Below, piece after piece: positions 34,672 to 42,485 of a stretch of 64,000 bases of DNA. The notes under the pieces were generated by a model, which searched no databases, was not told where the DNA came from, and saw nothing but the letters and a program-made list of their open reading frames with translations. The DNA lies in the NCBI RefSeq assembly GCF_000258765.1, contig NZ_AJLT01000024.1:37355-101354 (forward strand), read 5' to 3'. Made by a program: the position numbers and the translations under genes. This stretch comes from Gillisia marina. Lineage in GTDB: Bacteria; Bacteroidota; Bacteroidia; Flavobacteriales; Flavobacteriaceae. Every line of letters starts with the position of its first letter. Positions within the stretch are counted from its first letter, which is position 1.

Positions 34672-35565
34672 TCAAACTATCCCAAATAAACTAGCTATTG
34701 CGAAGGTCGTTAGCGCTAATATTTTAAGTTCCGGATCTAATTTTTGAGGATCCTCATTTTGAACAACTCGTTTTAAATGAAGCACTAAAGGAATAAAGGC
34801 AAGGATATATATGAAATTATTTAGCTCCTTAGACATAAGCACACTAAAAATAACAAGGGAAAATATAGCCCCAAGAATTAAGGAATAATGATAATTTTTA
34901 GCTCGTTTTGCACCCATTTTCACCACAAGTGTTATTTTTCCAGACTTTTCATCGGAAATCCGATCCCTCATATTATTAAGGTTTAGCACTCCTGCACTTA
35001 GCATGCCTATTGCTATTGCCGGCAATATCGCTATCCAATATATCTCGCGGGCATAAAGAAAATAGGTTCCTAAAACTGCTACTAGTCCAAAAAAGATGAA
35101 GACAAATACATCTCCCAAGCCTCTATAACCATAGGCGTTTGTACCGATGGTGTATTTAATTGCGGCCACAATAGCACTCACTCCTAAAATAAAAAAGATG
35201 ATTGCGTACCAAAAGTGTTCTTGCCCAAAAGCCGAATAAATTAAAAGCATCGCCATGAACAAGGTCAAAATTGCAGTAACTACAATCCCTTGTTTCATCT
35301 CTTTTTCTGTAATCATGCCGCTTTGCAAGGCTCTTGGCGGCCCAACTCTATCTTCATTATCGGTTCCTTTTACTCCATCTCCGTAATCATTTGCGAAATT
35401 TGAGAGGATCTGGAGTCCTAAAGTGGTTCCCAAAGCGAGGCTAAAAATTACAATACTAAAATAACCTTGATGCACGGCAATCGTGGTACCCACGATGATG
35501 CCACTTATAGATAATGGTAGCGTTCTTAATCTTGCAGCGCTAACCCACGTTTTAAATCCTGTCAT
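34672..35565 (-). CDS. menA: 1,4-dihydroxy-2-naphthoate prenyltransferase
   Basis: MenA attaches the polyprenyl tail to DHNA, the membrane step of menaquinone synthesis. The 297-residue UbiA-superfamily protein has about eight or nine transmembrane helices, the first Asp-rich motif NFANDYGDGVKGTDNEDR (about 60-77) and the second NNMRDRISDEKSGK (about 195-208). It begins immediately after the holA stop, so the two genes are probably cotranscribed. Confidence 0.94.
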   Translation of the reverse strand: MTGFKTWVSAARLRTLPLSISGIIVGTTIAVHQGYFSIVIFSLALGTTLGLQILSNFANDYGDGVKGTDNEDRVGPPRALQSGMITEKEMKQGIVVTAILTLFMAMLLIYSAFGQEHFWYAIIFFILGVSAIVAAIKYTIGTNAYGYRGLGDVFVFIFFGLVAVLGTYFLYAREIYWIAILPAIAIGMLSAGVLNLNNMRDRISDEKSGKITLVVKMGAKRAKNYHYSLILGAIFSLVIFSVLMSKELNNFIYILAFIPLVLHLKRVVQNEDPQKLDPELKILALTTFAIASLFGIV

Positions 35566-36569
35566 TTAATTCATAATTTTTACAACCAATTCTTTCAGCA
35601 AATCACCAGAAGGCATATTTGTAGCGCCTACTCCCTTACTCTTTACATCTGTTTCACGTAAATAAGCAATAATCTGACTCACTTTTTTCATTGGGTAATT
35701 TCTGGCTGCTAACACATAATCTGCTACAAAATAGGGATTCACTTTTAAAACCTTTGCGATATTCCCTTTGGATTTATCTGCCGTACCATGATATTGCAAG
35801 ATTTGAGAAAAATAGCCAAACAATAAAGATACAGTTACAACCATCGGGTTGTCTTTTGTGTTTTGTGCGAAATAATTTATAATTCTATGCGCCTTTACCG
35901 TATCCCGCATTCCAATAGCTTTTCTGAGTTCGAAATTATTAAAATCCTTACTTATTCCTATATTTTCCTCAATAAGCTCCGGCGTGATATTAGTTCCTTT
36001 AGGGGCAATTAATTGTAATTTTTGCAATTCGTTATCGATCTTGCTTAAATCTGTCCCTAAAAATTCTACGAGCATTTGCGATGCTTTTGGAGAAATCCCA
36101 TACCCGCTAGATTTTAAAGTTTTCTGAATCCAATCTGACACCTGATTATCATAAAGCCGCTTGCTTTCAAAGATCACTCCGGTTTTAGCAACCGACTTAT
36201 AGAGCTTTTTTCTTTTATCAATCTTTTTGTACTTGTAACACACGACCAAAGTTGTTGTAGCTGCGGATTATCTGAATAAGCTTCTAATTTTTCGATAGTT
36301 CTGGAAAGATCCTGCGCCTCTTTAACAATAATAACCTGCCTTTCGGCCATCATAGGATATCGCTTACAATTGCTAATTATTTCATCTATAGAAGTATCAC
36401 GTCCATACATCACCATCTGATTAAAGCCTTTTTCTTCTTCAGGCATTAAGTGATCTTCAATATAACTGGCGATTTTGTCTATATAGTAAGGCTCTTCTCC
36501 CATTAAAAAATAAATAGGTTTTACCTGTCCGTTTTTAATTGAAGTAACTATTTGAATTGCGTCTTCCAT
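35566..36569 (-). CDS. holA: DNA polymerase III subunit delta, frame broken by one missing base
   Basis: HolA opens the sliding clamp in the clamp-loader complex. The N-terminal part starts at 36569 (MEDAIQIVTSIKNG, then PIYFLMGEEPYYID) and runs to about residue 103. The rest continues in another frame from VVCYKYKKIDKRKKLYKSV to the stop at 35566. Adding one C near 36261 (minus-strand CAGCTACA to CAGCCTACA) gives NPQPTTTLVVCYKYKK and a complete 334-residue protein, the expected size. The gene is normally essential, so a sequencing error is much more likely than a real null allele. Confidence 0.88.
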
Positions 36570-36712
36570 AAGGGTGTAAGGCAGTTAGGCTTAAATAATT
36601 TGAAGATTTTTTACTTCAAAAGAGAATATTTCTATTAGAAACTAAAGACAAAACACTTTATTAATAGAATAATTCTTGAGCTATAACTATAGAATTTTGT
36701 TTATTTGAACTG

Positions 36713-37159
36713 ATGCAAAAACTGAATTTTCCGCAATATACATTTCGCTTCAAAAATAGCGAAAATAAAATAGCCGCTTTCGATGAGATTAGGAAAAAAT
36801 TTATAATCCTTACTCCTGAAGAATGGGTGAGATTACATACCGTCCAGTATCTTATTTCAGAAAAAAACTATCCAAAAAGTCTTATCAATGTGGAGAAACA
36901 ACTCAAAATAGGAAAGCGTATTAAAAGGTATGATGTAGTTGTTTATAATTCGAAAGGGGATATTCATCTTATTGTAGAGTGCAAAGCGCCGTCCATAAAG
37001 ATAACTCAGGACACTTTCGATCAAATTGCGAGATACAACATGAGCCTGGATGCTAAATATCTTATGGTTACAAATGGTTTAGATCATCATTTTTGCCAGT
37101 TAGATTACGAACTGGAAAAGTATCATTTTTTACAAACCATCCCAGAATATCGATTATAG
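36713..37159 (+). CDS. HsdR N-terminal-type (PD-(D/E)xK fold) stand-alone protein
   Basis: This 148-residue protein resembles the N-terminal nuclease domain of type I restriction subunit HsdR (HSDR_N family). The nuclease-fold core is RIKRYDVVVYN followed by IHLIVECKAP (about residues 75-98), with candidate Asp79, Glu95 and Lys97 catalytic residues. There is no helicase domain, and no hsdM or hsdS gene is near, so it is not part of a restriction system here. It is divergent from holA; such proteins next to holA recur in Bacteroidota as I recall, which hints at a housekeeping DNA role (inference). Confidence 0.78.
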   Translation: MQKLNFPQYTFRFKNSENKIAAFDEIRKKFIILTPEEWVRLHTVQYLISEKNYPKSLINVEKQLKIGKRIKRYDVVVYNSKGDIHLIVECKAPSIKITQDTFDQIARYNMSLDAKYLMVTNGLDHHFCQLDYELEKYHFLQTIPEYRL

Positions 37160-37229
37160 ATCCTTCGCTTTAACTTAAAAATTATTCTGTTTACTTTTGA
37201 AGCTAGAGAATAAAACATCAGAATTTAGA

Positions 37230-38228
37230 ATGAATCAGACTATTGCAGTAGTACTATTAAATTGGAATGGGCTGAATCTATTAAAAGAGTTTCTCCCAGA
37301 TGTTGTAAAATATTCCAACGACGCCACTATTTATGTAGCAGACAATGCTTCTACAGATAGTTCTGTATCTTATGTTGAAGCCAATTTTCCTGAAGTAAAA
37401 ATTATCCAAAACAAAGTAAATGGCGGATATGCAAAGGGATATAATGATGCTCTTGAAGGCTTAACTGAAGATATCTTTATTTTACTAAATAGTGATGTAA
37501 AAGTAACTCCCAACTGGCTATCACCTATAAAAGGCATTTTTGAAAAAGATAATAAAGTTGCGGCGGTGCAACCAAAAATTTTAGATTATAAAAAACCAAC
37601 GCATTTTGAGTATGCCGGAGCTGCGGGTGGCTTTATAGATAAGTTTGGATACCCATATTGTAGAGGAAGGATTTTCGATAATCTGGAAGAAGATTTAGGA
37701 CAATATGATGATGAAGTGGAGATCTTTTGGGCTAGCGGGGCATGTTTAGCTATAAAACGAGATCGGTATTACGAAGTTGGTAAGCTAGATGAAGATTATT
37801 TCTCGCATCAGGAAGAAATAGATATTTGCTGGAGACTTTATAATTATGGTTATAAAGTGATTTACACTCCAAACTCTGTGGTGTATCATGTGGGGGGAGC
37901 AACTTTAAATAGCATGAATCCAAAAAAGACGTTTTTTAATTTCAGAAATAGCTTGTTTAATCTTGTAAAAAACGTTCCAGCTAATAAATTATTCTGGACC
38001 TTATTATTACGAATGAAGTTGGATGGAATTGCTGCCATAAAATTTTTAGTCGAAATGAAATTCGGCCATTTTACTGCTGTTTTTCAAGCACATATAAGCT
38101 TTTATAAGAGTTTAAATAAAATGTTAAAAAAACGGAAAAAACTTCCTAAGAAGGAGGATTATTATTCAAAAATTTCCGTTGTTTGCCGAAATTATGGATT
38201 GGGGCAAAAAAAATTTCCCGATTTATAA
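37230..38228 (+). CDS. Family 2 glycosyltransferase
   Basis: From ATG at 37230 the protein has 332 residues and a GT-A fold typical of GT2. It starts with IAVVLLNWNGLNLL, has ADNASTDSS at about 44, the glycine-rich NGGYAKGYNDAL, the DxD-like LLNSDVKVTPNWL at about 90, ASGACLAIKR and SHQEEIDICWRLYNYGYK. It probably transfers a sugar in surface polysaccharide assembly; donor and acceptor are unknown. An upstream TTG at 37197 would add eleven poorly conserved residues. It is a single gene rather than part of a polysaccharide cluster. Confidence 0.87.
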   Translation: MNQTIAVVLLNWNGLNLLKEFLPDVVKYSNDATIYVADNASTDSSVSYVEANFPEVKIIQNKVNGGYAKGYNDALEGLTEDIFILLNSDVKVTPNWLSPIKGIFEKDNKVAAVQPKILDYKKPTHFEYAGAAGGFIDKFGYPYCRGRIFDNLEEDLGQYDDEVEIFWASGACLAIKRDRYYEVGKLDEDYFSHQEEIDICWRLYNYGYKVIYTPNSVVYHVGGATLNSMNPKKTFFNFRNSLFNLVKNVPANKLFWTLLLRMKLDGIAAIKFLVEMKFGHFTAVFQAHISFYKSLNKMLKKRKKLPKKEDYYSKISVVCRNYGLGQKKFPDL

Positions 38229-38268
38229 TGTTTCAAGGCAAAAACTAGTATATGGGCACTAATTTTGA

Positions 38269-38276
38269 TAGCTTTG
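38269..38276 (+). promoter_or_regulatory. Candidate -7 element of the OmpA-family gene
   Basis: TAGCTTTG matches TAnnTTTG and lies 33 bp upstream of the ATG at 38310. No TTG sits at the standard upstream spacing. Confidence 0.45.
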
Positions 38277-38309
38277 AGAAATTCTAACAAATAAAATTTA
38301 CAACAAATT

Positions 38310-39143
38310 ATGAAGAAAATCATGTTACTTACGGCTACAGCCGCTTTATTACTTTCTTCTTGTGTGTCACAGAAGAAATACGCTGAGCTTGAAACCTTAC
38401 AACAAGAGACAAAAGATCAATTAAACACTGCGACTGTTAAATTGAATTCTTGTTTGGATGAAAAAGAACGTTTAGGAGAACAAATAAAAACCCTTAATAA
38501 TCAGAACTCTGCATTATTAAATAATGTTGGAAACTTAGCAACTCTTTCTACTAAAGAAGCTTCTAACCTAGAGAAATCTTTAGAGAGCATCAAAGAAAAG
38601 GATATGAAAATCCAGCGTATGCAAGATGCTATCACTAAGAAAGATTCTGTTACTTTAGCTTTAGTTACTAGTCTTAAAGGTGTTCTTGGAAACATGAGCG
38701 ATGAAGATATTAGTATTAATGTTGAAAAAGGTGTGGTGTATGTTTCCATCTCAGATAAATTATTATTTGAAAGCGGTAAATACAATGTAACCTCTCGTGC
38801 TAAAGAAGTATTAGGAAAAGTTGCAACTGTTGTGAAAAACAAGCCGGAAATTGAATTTATGGTAGAAGGTCACACAGATGATCAAGCTATTAAAAATGCA
38901 ATAATCGAAGACAACTGGGATTTAAGTGTTAAACGTGCAACTTCTGTTGTAAGAATTCTACAAAATGAATTTGGTGTTCCTCCAGAAAGAATGACTGCAG
39001 CGGGAAGAAGTTACTATATTCCTGTAGCATCTAACGCTTCTGCGGAGGGTCGTTCTAAGAATAGACGTACAAGAATTGTAATCTTACCTAAATTAGATCA
39101 ATTCTATAATCTTATAGAGCAAGGAATGAAAGAAGCTAAATAA
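38310..39143 (+). CDS. OmpA-family outer-membrane lipoprotein
   Basis: The 277-residue protein has a lipobox LSSC (Cys at about 18), a coiled-coil region (about 25-110) rich in Glu, Lys and Leu, and a C-terminal OmpA peptidoglycan-binding domain. The latter shows LLFESGKYNVTSRAKEVL, FMVEGHTDDQ, NWDLSVKRATSVVRIL, MTAAGRS and EGRSKNRRTRIVI. It should anchor the outer membrane to the cell wall. The leading coiled coil and high expected expression make it a Pal-like structural protein. A strong terminator follows. Confidence 0.9.
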   Translation: MKKIMLLTATAALLLSSCVSQKKYAELETLQQETKDQLNTATVKLNSCLDEKERLGEQIKTLNNQNSALLNNVGNLATLSTKEASNLEKSLESIKEKDMKIQRMQDAITKKDSVTLALVTSLKGVLGNMSDEDISINVEKGVVYVSISDKLLFESGKYNVTSRAKEVLGKVATVVKNKPEIEFMVEGHTDDQAIKNAIIEDNWDLSVKRATSVVRILQNEFGVPPERMTAAGRSYYIPVASNASAEGRSKNRRTRIVILPKLDQFYNLIEQGMKEAK

Positions 39144-39164
39144 GCTGAACATTCTCTAAAAAAT

Positions 39165-39195
39165 TAAAAGCCTCGCAATTGCGGGGCTTTTTTTA
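39165..39195 (+). terminator. Rho-independent terminator after the OmpA-family gene
   Basis: AAAAGCCTCGC and GCGGGGCTTTT pair around AATT (one T-G pair), followed by a T run. Confidence 0.85.
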
Positions 39196-39236
39196 TTTGA
39201 TATACTTAATAGAATAATTTTAGTTACATAATTTGC

Positions 39237-39857
39237 TTACATAAGCTCTATACTCCCTTTTCCTTCTCTCACTACTTCCGGCTCCATACCTGTAAGATCT
39301 ATCACCGTAGAAGCTACATTATCTCCATATCCACCATCGATAACTAGGTCTACCAAATTATCCCACTTTTCAAGAATTAATTCTGGGTCCGTTGTATATT
39401 CTATCACCTCATCGTCATCCTTAATAGAAGTAGATACTATAGGATTTCCCAATTCTCCCACGATCGCCCGACAAATATTATTATCTGGCACTCTAATCCC
39501 TACTGTTTTCTTTTTCTTGAAAACATTTGGAAGATTATTGTTTCCCGGAAGAATGAAAGTAAAAGGGCCTGGGAGATTCCGTTTTAGCAACTTAAAAGTT
39601 GGAGAATCTATTTGCTTCACATAATCGGAGAGATTGCTTAGGTCCTCACAAATAAAAGAGAAATTAGCTTTCTCTAATTTCACCTGTTTTATCTGTGCAA
39701 TTCGTTCTAAAGCACTCGTATTAGTAATGTCGCAACCAAGTCCGTACACTGTATCGGTTGGATAAATAATCAAACCACCTTTTCTTAACACATCAACTAC
39801 TTTTTTGATGTCTTTAGGATTTGGGTTCTCTTCATAAATTCTAATAAGCTTGGCCAT
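39237..39857 (-). CDS. L-threonylcarbamoyladenylate synthase (Sua5/YciO/YrdC family)
   Basis: This 206-residue protein carries the YrdC fold: GGLIIYPTDTVYGLGCD near residue 30, FSFICEDLSNLSDYV, LLKRNLPGPFTFIL, TVGIRVPDNNICRAIV and PIVSTSIK. TsaC/YwlC-type proteins make threonylcarbamoyl-AMP for the t6A modification of ANN-decoding tRNAs. It is close to YciO-like variants, so the exact subtype is uncertain and no symbol is given. A TAAATTTG element (39895-39888, minus strand) is a candidate -7 box 31 bp upstream. Confidence 0.87.
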   Translation of the reverse strand: MAKLIRIYEENPNPKDIKKVVDVLRKGGLIIYPTDTVYGLGCDITNTSALERIAQIKQVKLEKANFSFICEDLSNLSDYVKQIDSPTFKLLKRNLPGPFTFILPGNNNLPNVFKKKKTVGIRVPDNNICRAIVGELGNPIVSTSIKDDDEVIEYTTDPELILEKWDNLVDLVIDGGYGDNVASTVIDLTGMEPEVVREGKGSIELM

Positions 39858-40035
39858 TGTGGTACATTTTAATAATTTGAAAAATTACAAATTTATTCAA
39901 GGAATCTTTAATTTAATATTGAATAATTCAGAAACACATTTATCATTAAAGTTAATCTAACTACATTTTCTTTTTTTTTCTTAAAACATAAGAACATCTT
40001 TTCAACTTGAAAGAATTCAGAATAAAAAAAAAGCT

Positions 40036-40425
40036 TCAATAATTATTAGAAAAAGTGATAAAATAATTGGCTATAAAATTCCAAAGCACCACCACGATTA
40101 TTGCAATTAGTTTAGAGATATAAAAATTGTATTTATTTCTATTTATCAAAAGATAGATGATCTGATTATTTAGCAATAATCCAATTATTGAAATAACTAA
40201 AAACTTTGTGCCCTGATTTAAAAATTCCGGATTGGAATCCTGAAACGTCCAATATTTATTCAGCATATAATTATTTAAAACCGCTAGACAAAATCCGATA
40301 CTATTTGCCAGATATTTATTGAAGTACCATTTTTCCTTTAGAAAATAGGTGCTAGAAAAATCGATAAACAAACCAATAGTGCCAACAAGACAGAATTTTA
40401 TAAATTTCCACAGTAGCAGTTCCAT
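40036..40425 (-). CDS. GtrA-family membrane protein
   Basis: This 129-residue protein has four transmembrane helices and the GtrA pattern KFCLVGTIGLFIDFSSTYFL at the start, with LANSIGFCLAVLNNYMLNKYWTF following. GtrA proteins are thought to flip or supply lipid-linked sugars. It lies 6 bp after the GT39-type gene on the same strand, which supports a shared role in glycan transfer. Confidence 0.88.
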   Translation of the reverse strand: MELLLWKFIKFCLVGTIGLFIDFSSTYFLKEKWYFNKYLANSIGFCLAVLNNYMLNKYWTFQDSNPEFLNQGTKFLVISIIGLLLNNQIIYLLINRNKYNFYISKLIAIIVVVLWNFIANYFITFSNNY

Positions 40426-40431
40426 CGGATT

Positions 40432-42141
40432 TTAATTTACTTTAAAATTTATTTTTTTTGAATTTATCCCAGGATCTAGATTGCCAGGTTTCAGGGAGAT
40501 GTACATGTAATAACTTCCGGGTTTTTCAGGAGTTTTTAAATGCAATTGCTGCCGAATACTCTGGTTTGACTCTAAGGGTTTAGAAAGTTTCGGCAAAGGA
40601 AATTCTTGCTCTAGTATAAGTTTTTTATGCTGAAATATTGAAACTACTAAATTTACCGGTAATTCTGGGTTTTCAGTAAAAGTAACCGGGACTAGGAATT
40701 GATTCTTCAGCCTAACCACCAAAGGATAAGTATCTCCGGCATTTAATGTTGAAATTTTATTCTGAAGCTCAATTTTTATTTTGTTATAGCTCCTGAAATT
40801 TTCTATTTCAGTATAATAGTAACCACCAATAGGTGTTATGACTGTTTGAAAGTTTTCCCTTTTGTATTTAGAAACTACTAATACATTTTGACCTTGCAGC
40901 TTATTTTCTATTTCCCAAAGGTCATATTGATTTTTACGATAATAGACAGCATTATAGCTATGCGATAGCTCACGGGTATAATTTGTATATTTGGATGCCA
41001 ACTGATAAGAACTTAAAAACACCACCGGCTTTCCATCGGCAATCGCTGCTATGCTTTGCGACCAATCTTCCCAGAAGTGAAATTCATTTTTAATATCTAT
41101 AAGGGGGGATAAGTTATTATATACCTCATCATTGGATGCGTAAAACCTAAAACTCAAACTTAAAACTAAGGTAATTGCACCTAAAACAATTGCTATTTTT
41201 CTTAACTGTAAGTGATGTATCAAATATTTATAGGAAAGTATAAATAGGGGAATTAATAACGGGCTATTCCAATTGGGTTCAATTTTGCTTCTAAAGCTTG
41301 CTATAAAAAAGAAAATCACAAACCCAAAAACAGTGACTTTTAAAACCCGTTCCCATCTATTTATAACTCGAGTTTTAAATATTATAAACCAGAAAATAAA
41401 TCCTAATAAGGGTCCTGTTATTAATAGTAAACCTAGAAAATAGTTTGTAGTATCCTTAATTCGATAAGGTAGATTTCCTCGCCCACTTATATGATATTCT
41501 AAACTTGGAATTTCATTATTTACTTGCCAAAGTATATTTGGAAGAAAAAATATGGTTGAAAATAATGCAACCAACCAAAAGCTACGTTTAAACAACAGTT
41601 TTGGAAGTGCAACTATAGTAAATATCAAAATTAAGAAACCATGATATTTACTGTAAATCATAAAAGCTATTGCCATTGCTAGCAATAAACAATTGCGAAT
41701 AGAATCTTTTGCTAAGTACTTTTTTAGGAACCAAAAATATAATACCGATGCTGCTAAAAGTGGCGCATCCGGCACAATAATAAAGGAGTACACATGAAAA
41801 GCCGCAATTCCAAAATAAAGAAAAGAAAAAAGGATGATGTCTTTCCCATAGATTTTGCAAATTTTCCAAAGCAAGTATATGGAACCTGCATTTAGTAAGA
41901 TATTAAAAGAACGAACCCCTAAATTATTATCTAATAGTAATTGTCCCAACCAGATAAGAACAGCAACTGCCGGTGGATGGTCTAAGTAGCCCCAATCTAA
42001 GTGTTGGGAGAAAACCCAATAATATGCCTCATCGTGAGCTATGCCTGTATAATAAGCGCTAAAAATGTTTAGAACTACCCAAAAGAGCAGGATCCAGAAT
42101 ATTGAATACGAAGAATTATTAATTCTACCCAGTAATTTCAT
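40432..42141 (-). CDS. Family 39-type (ArnT-like) membrane glycosyltransferase
   Basis: This 569-residue protein has about ten to eleven transmembrane helices in its first 350 residues and an extended soluble C-terminal part. Early motifs ISAYYTGIAHDEAYYW (external catalytic Asp/Glu loop) and LDWGYLDHPPAVAVLIW are typical of the GT39/GT83 PMT-ArnT superfamily. These enzymes use polyprenyl-phosphate sugars on the periplasmic side. With the adjacent GtrA protein it probably decorates a glycan or lipid; the acceptor is unknown. Confidence 0.87.
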   Translation of the reverse strand: MKLLGRINNSSYSIFWILLFWVVLNIFSAYYTGIAHDEAYYWVFSQHLDWGYLDHPPAVAVLIWLGQLLLDNNLGVRSFNILLNAGSIYLLWKICKIYGKDIILFSFLYFGIAAFHVYSFIIVPDAPLLAASVLYFWFLKKYLAKDSIRNCLLLAMAIAFMIYSKYHGFLILIFTIVALPKLLFKRSFWLVALFSTIFFLPNILWQVNNEIPSLEYHISGRGNLPYRIKDTTNYFLGLLLITGPLLGFIFWFIIFKTRVINRWERVLKVTVFGFVIFFFIASFRSKIEPNWNSPLLIPLFILSYKYLIHHLQLRKIAIVLGAITLVLSLSFRFYASNDEVYNNLSPLIDIKNEFHFWEDWSQSIAAIADGKPVVFLSSYQLASKYTNYTRELSHSYNAVYYRKNQYDLWEIENKLQGQNVLVVSKYKRENFQTVITPIGGYYYTEIENFRSYNKIKIELQNKISTLNAGDTYPLVVRLKNQFLVPVTFTENPELPVNLVVSIFQHKKLILEQEFPLPKLSKPLESNQSIRQQLHLKTPEKPGSYYMYISLKPGNLDPGINSKKINFKVN

Positions 42142-42231
42142 GTCATAAGGAATTAGATTTAATTCTTATTACTATGAATTCTAATAGCTGTTACAATCAA
42201 TCAGCTAACTTACTGTAGGGTATTTTAAATT

Positions 42232-42444
42232 TTAATTTTTGGCAGTTACTTCACTTTCTAACTTTAGAACTTTACCACCATCCTCTTGTTCTATGAGCAG
42301 TGCTTTATTCCCTTTTTCACCATTTCTGGTTACTTCGTTTCCTTTAATGGTCTTGGTCACTTCTTCTGTAAAAGTTTCTATTATTTTACCTTCAGCTTCA
42401 CCAGAGCCCCATTTCCATTTTACTTCAGTACCTTTTCGTATCAT
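42232..42444 (-). CDS. DUF2945 (Tudor-like HVA) small protein
   Basis: This 70-residue protein has the DUF2945 pattern, KGTEVKWKWGSGEAEGKI at the start, then VTRNGEKGNKALLIEQEDG and KLESEV. The fold is a small beta-barrel described as hypervirulence-associated/Tudor-like; function is unknown. It lies 41 bp after the UvrD-family helicase gene on the same strand. Confidence 0.85.
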   Translation of the reverse strand: MIRKGTEVKWKWGSGEAEGKIIETFTEEVTKTIKGNEVTRNGEKGNKALLIEQEDGGKVLKLESEVTAKN

Positions 42445-42485
42445 CTTTTATAAAATTAGAGTAAAACAATAAATAAACAAGAAAA

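Noticed and set aside
36713..37159. Type I restriction-modification system
   Set aside because: Only an HsdR_N-type domain is present; no helicase, HsdM or HsdS is near.
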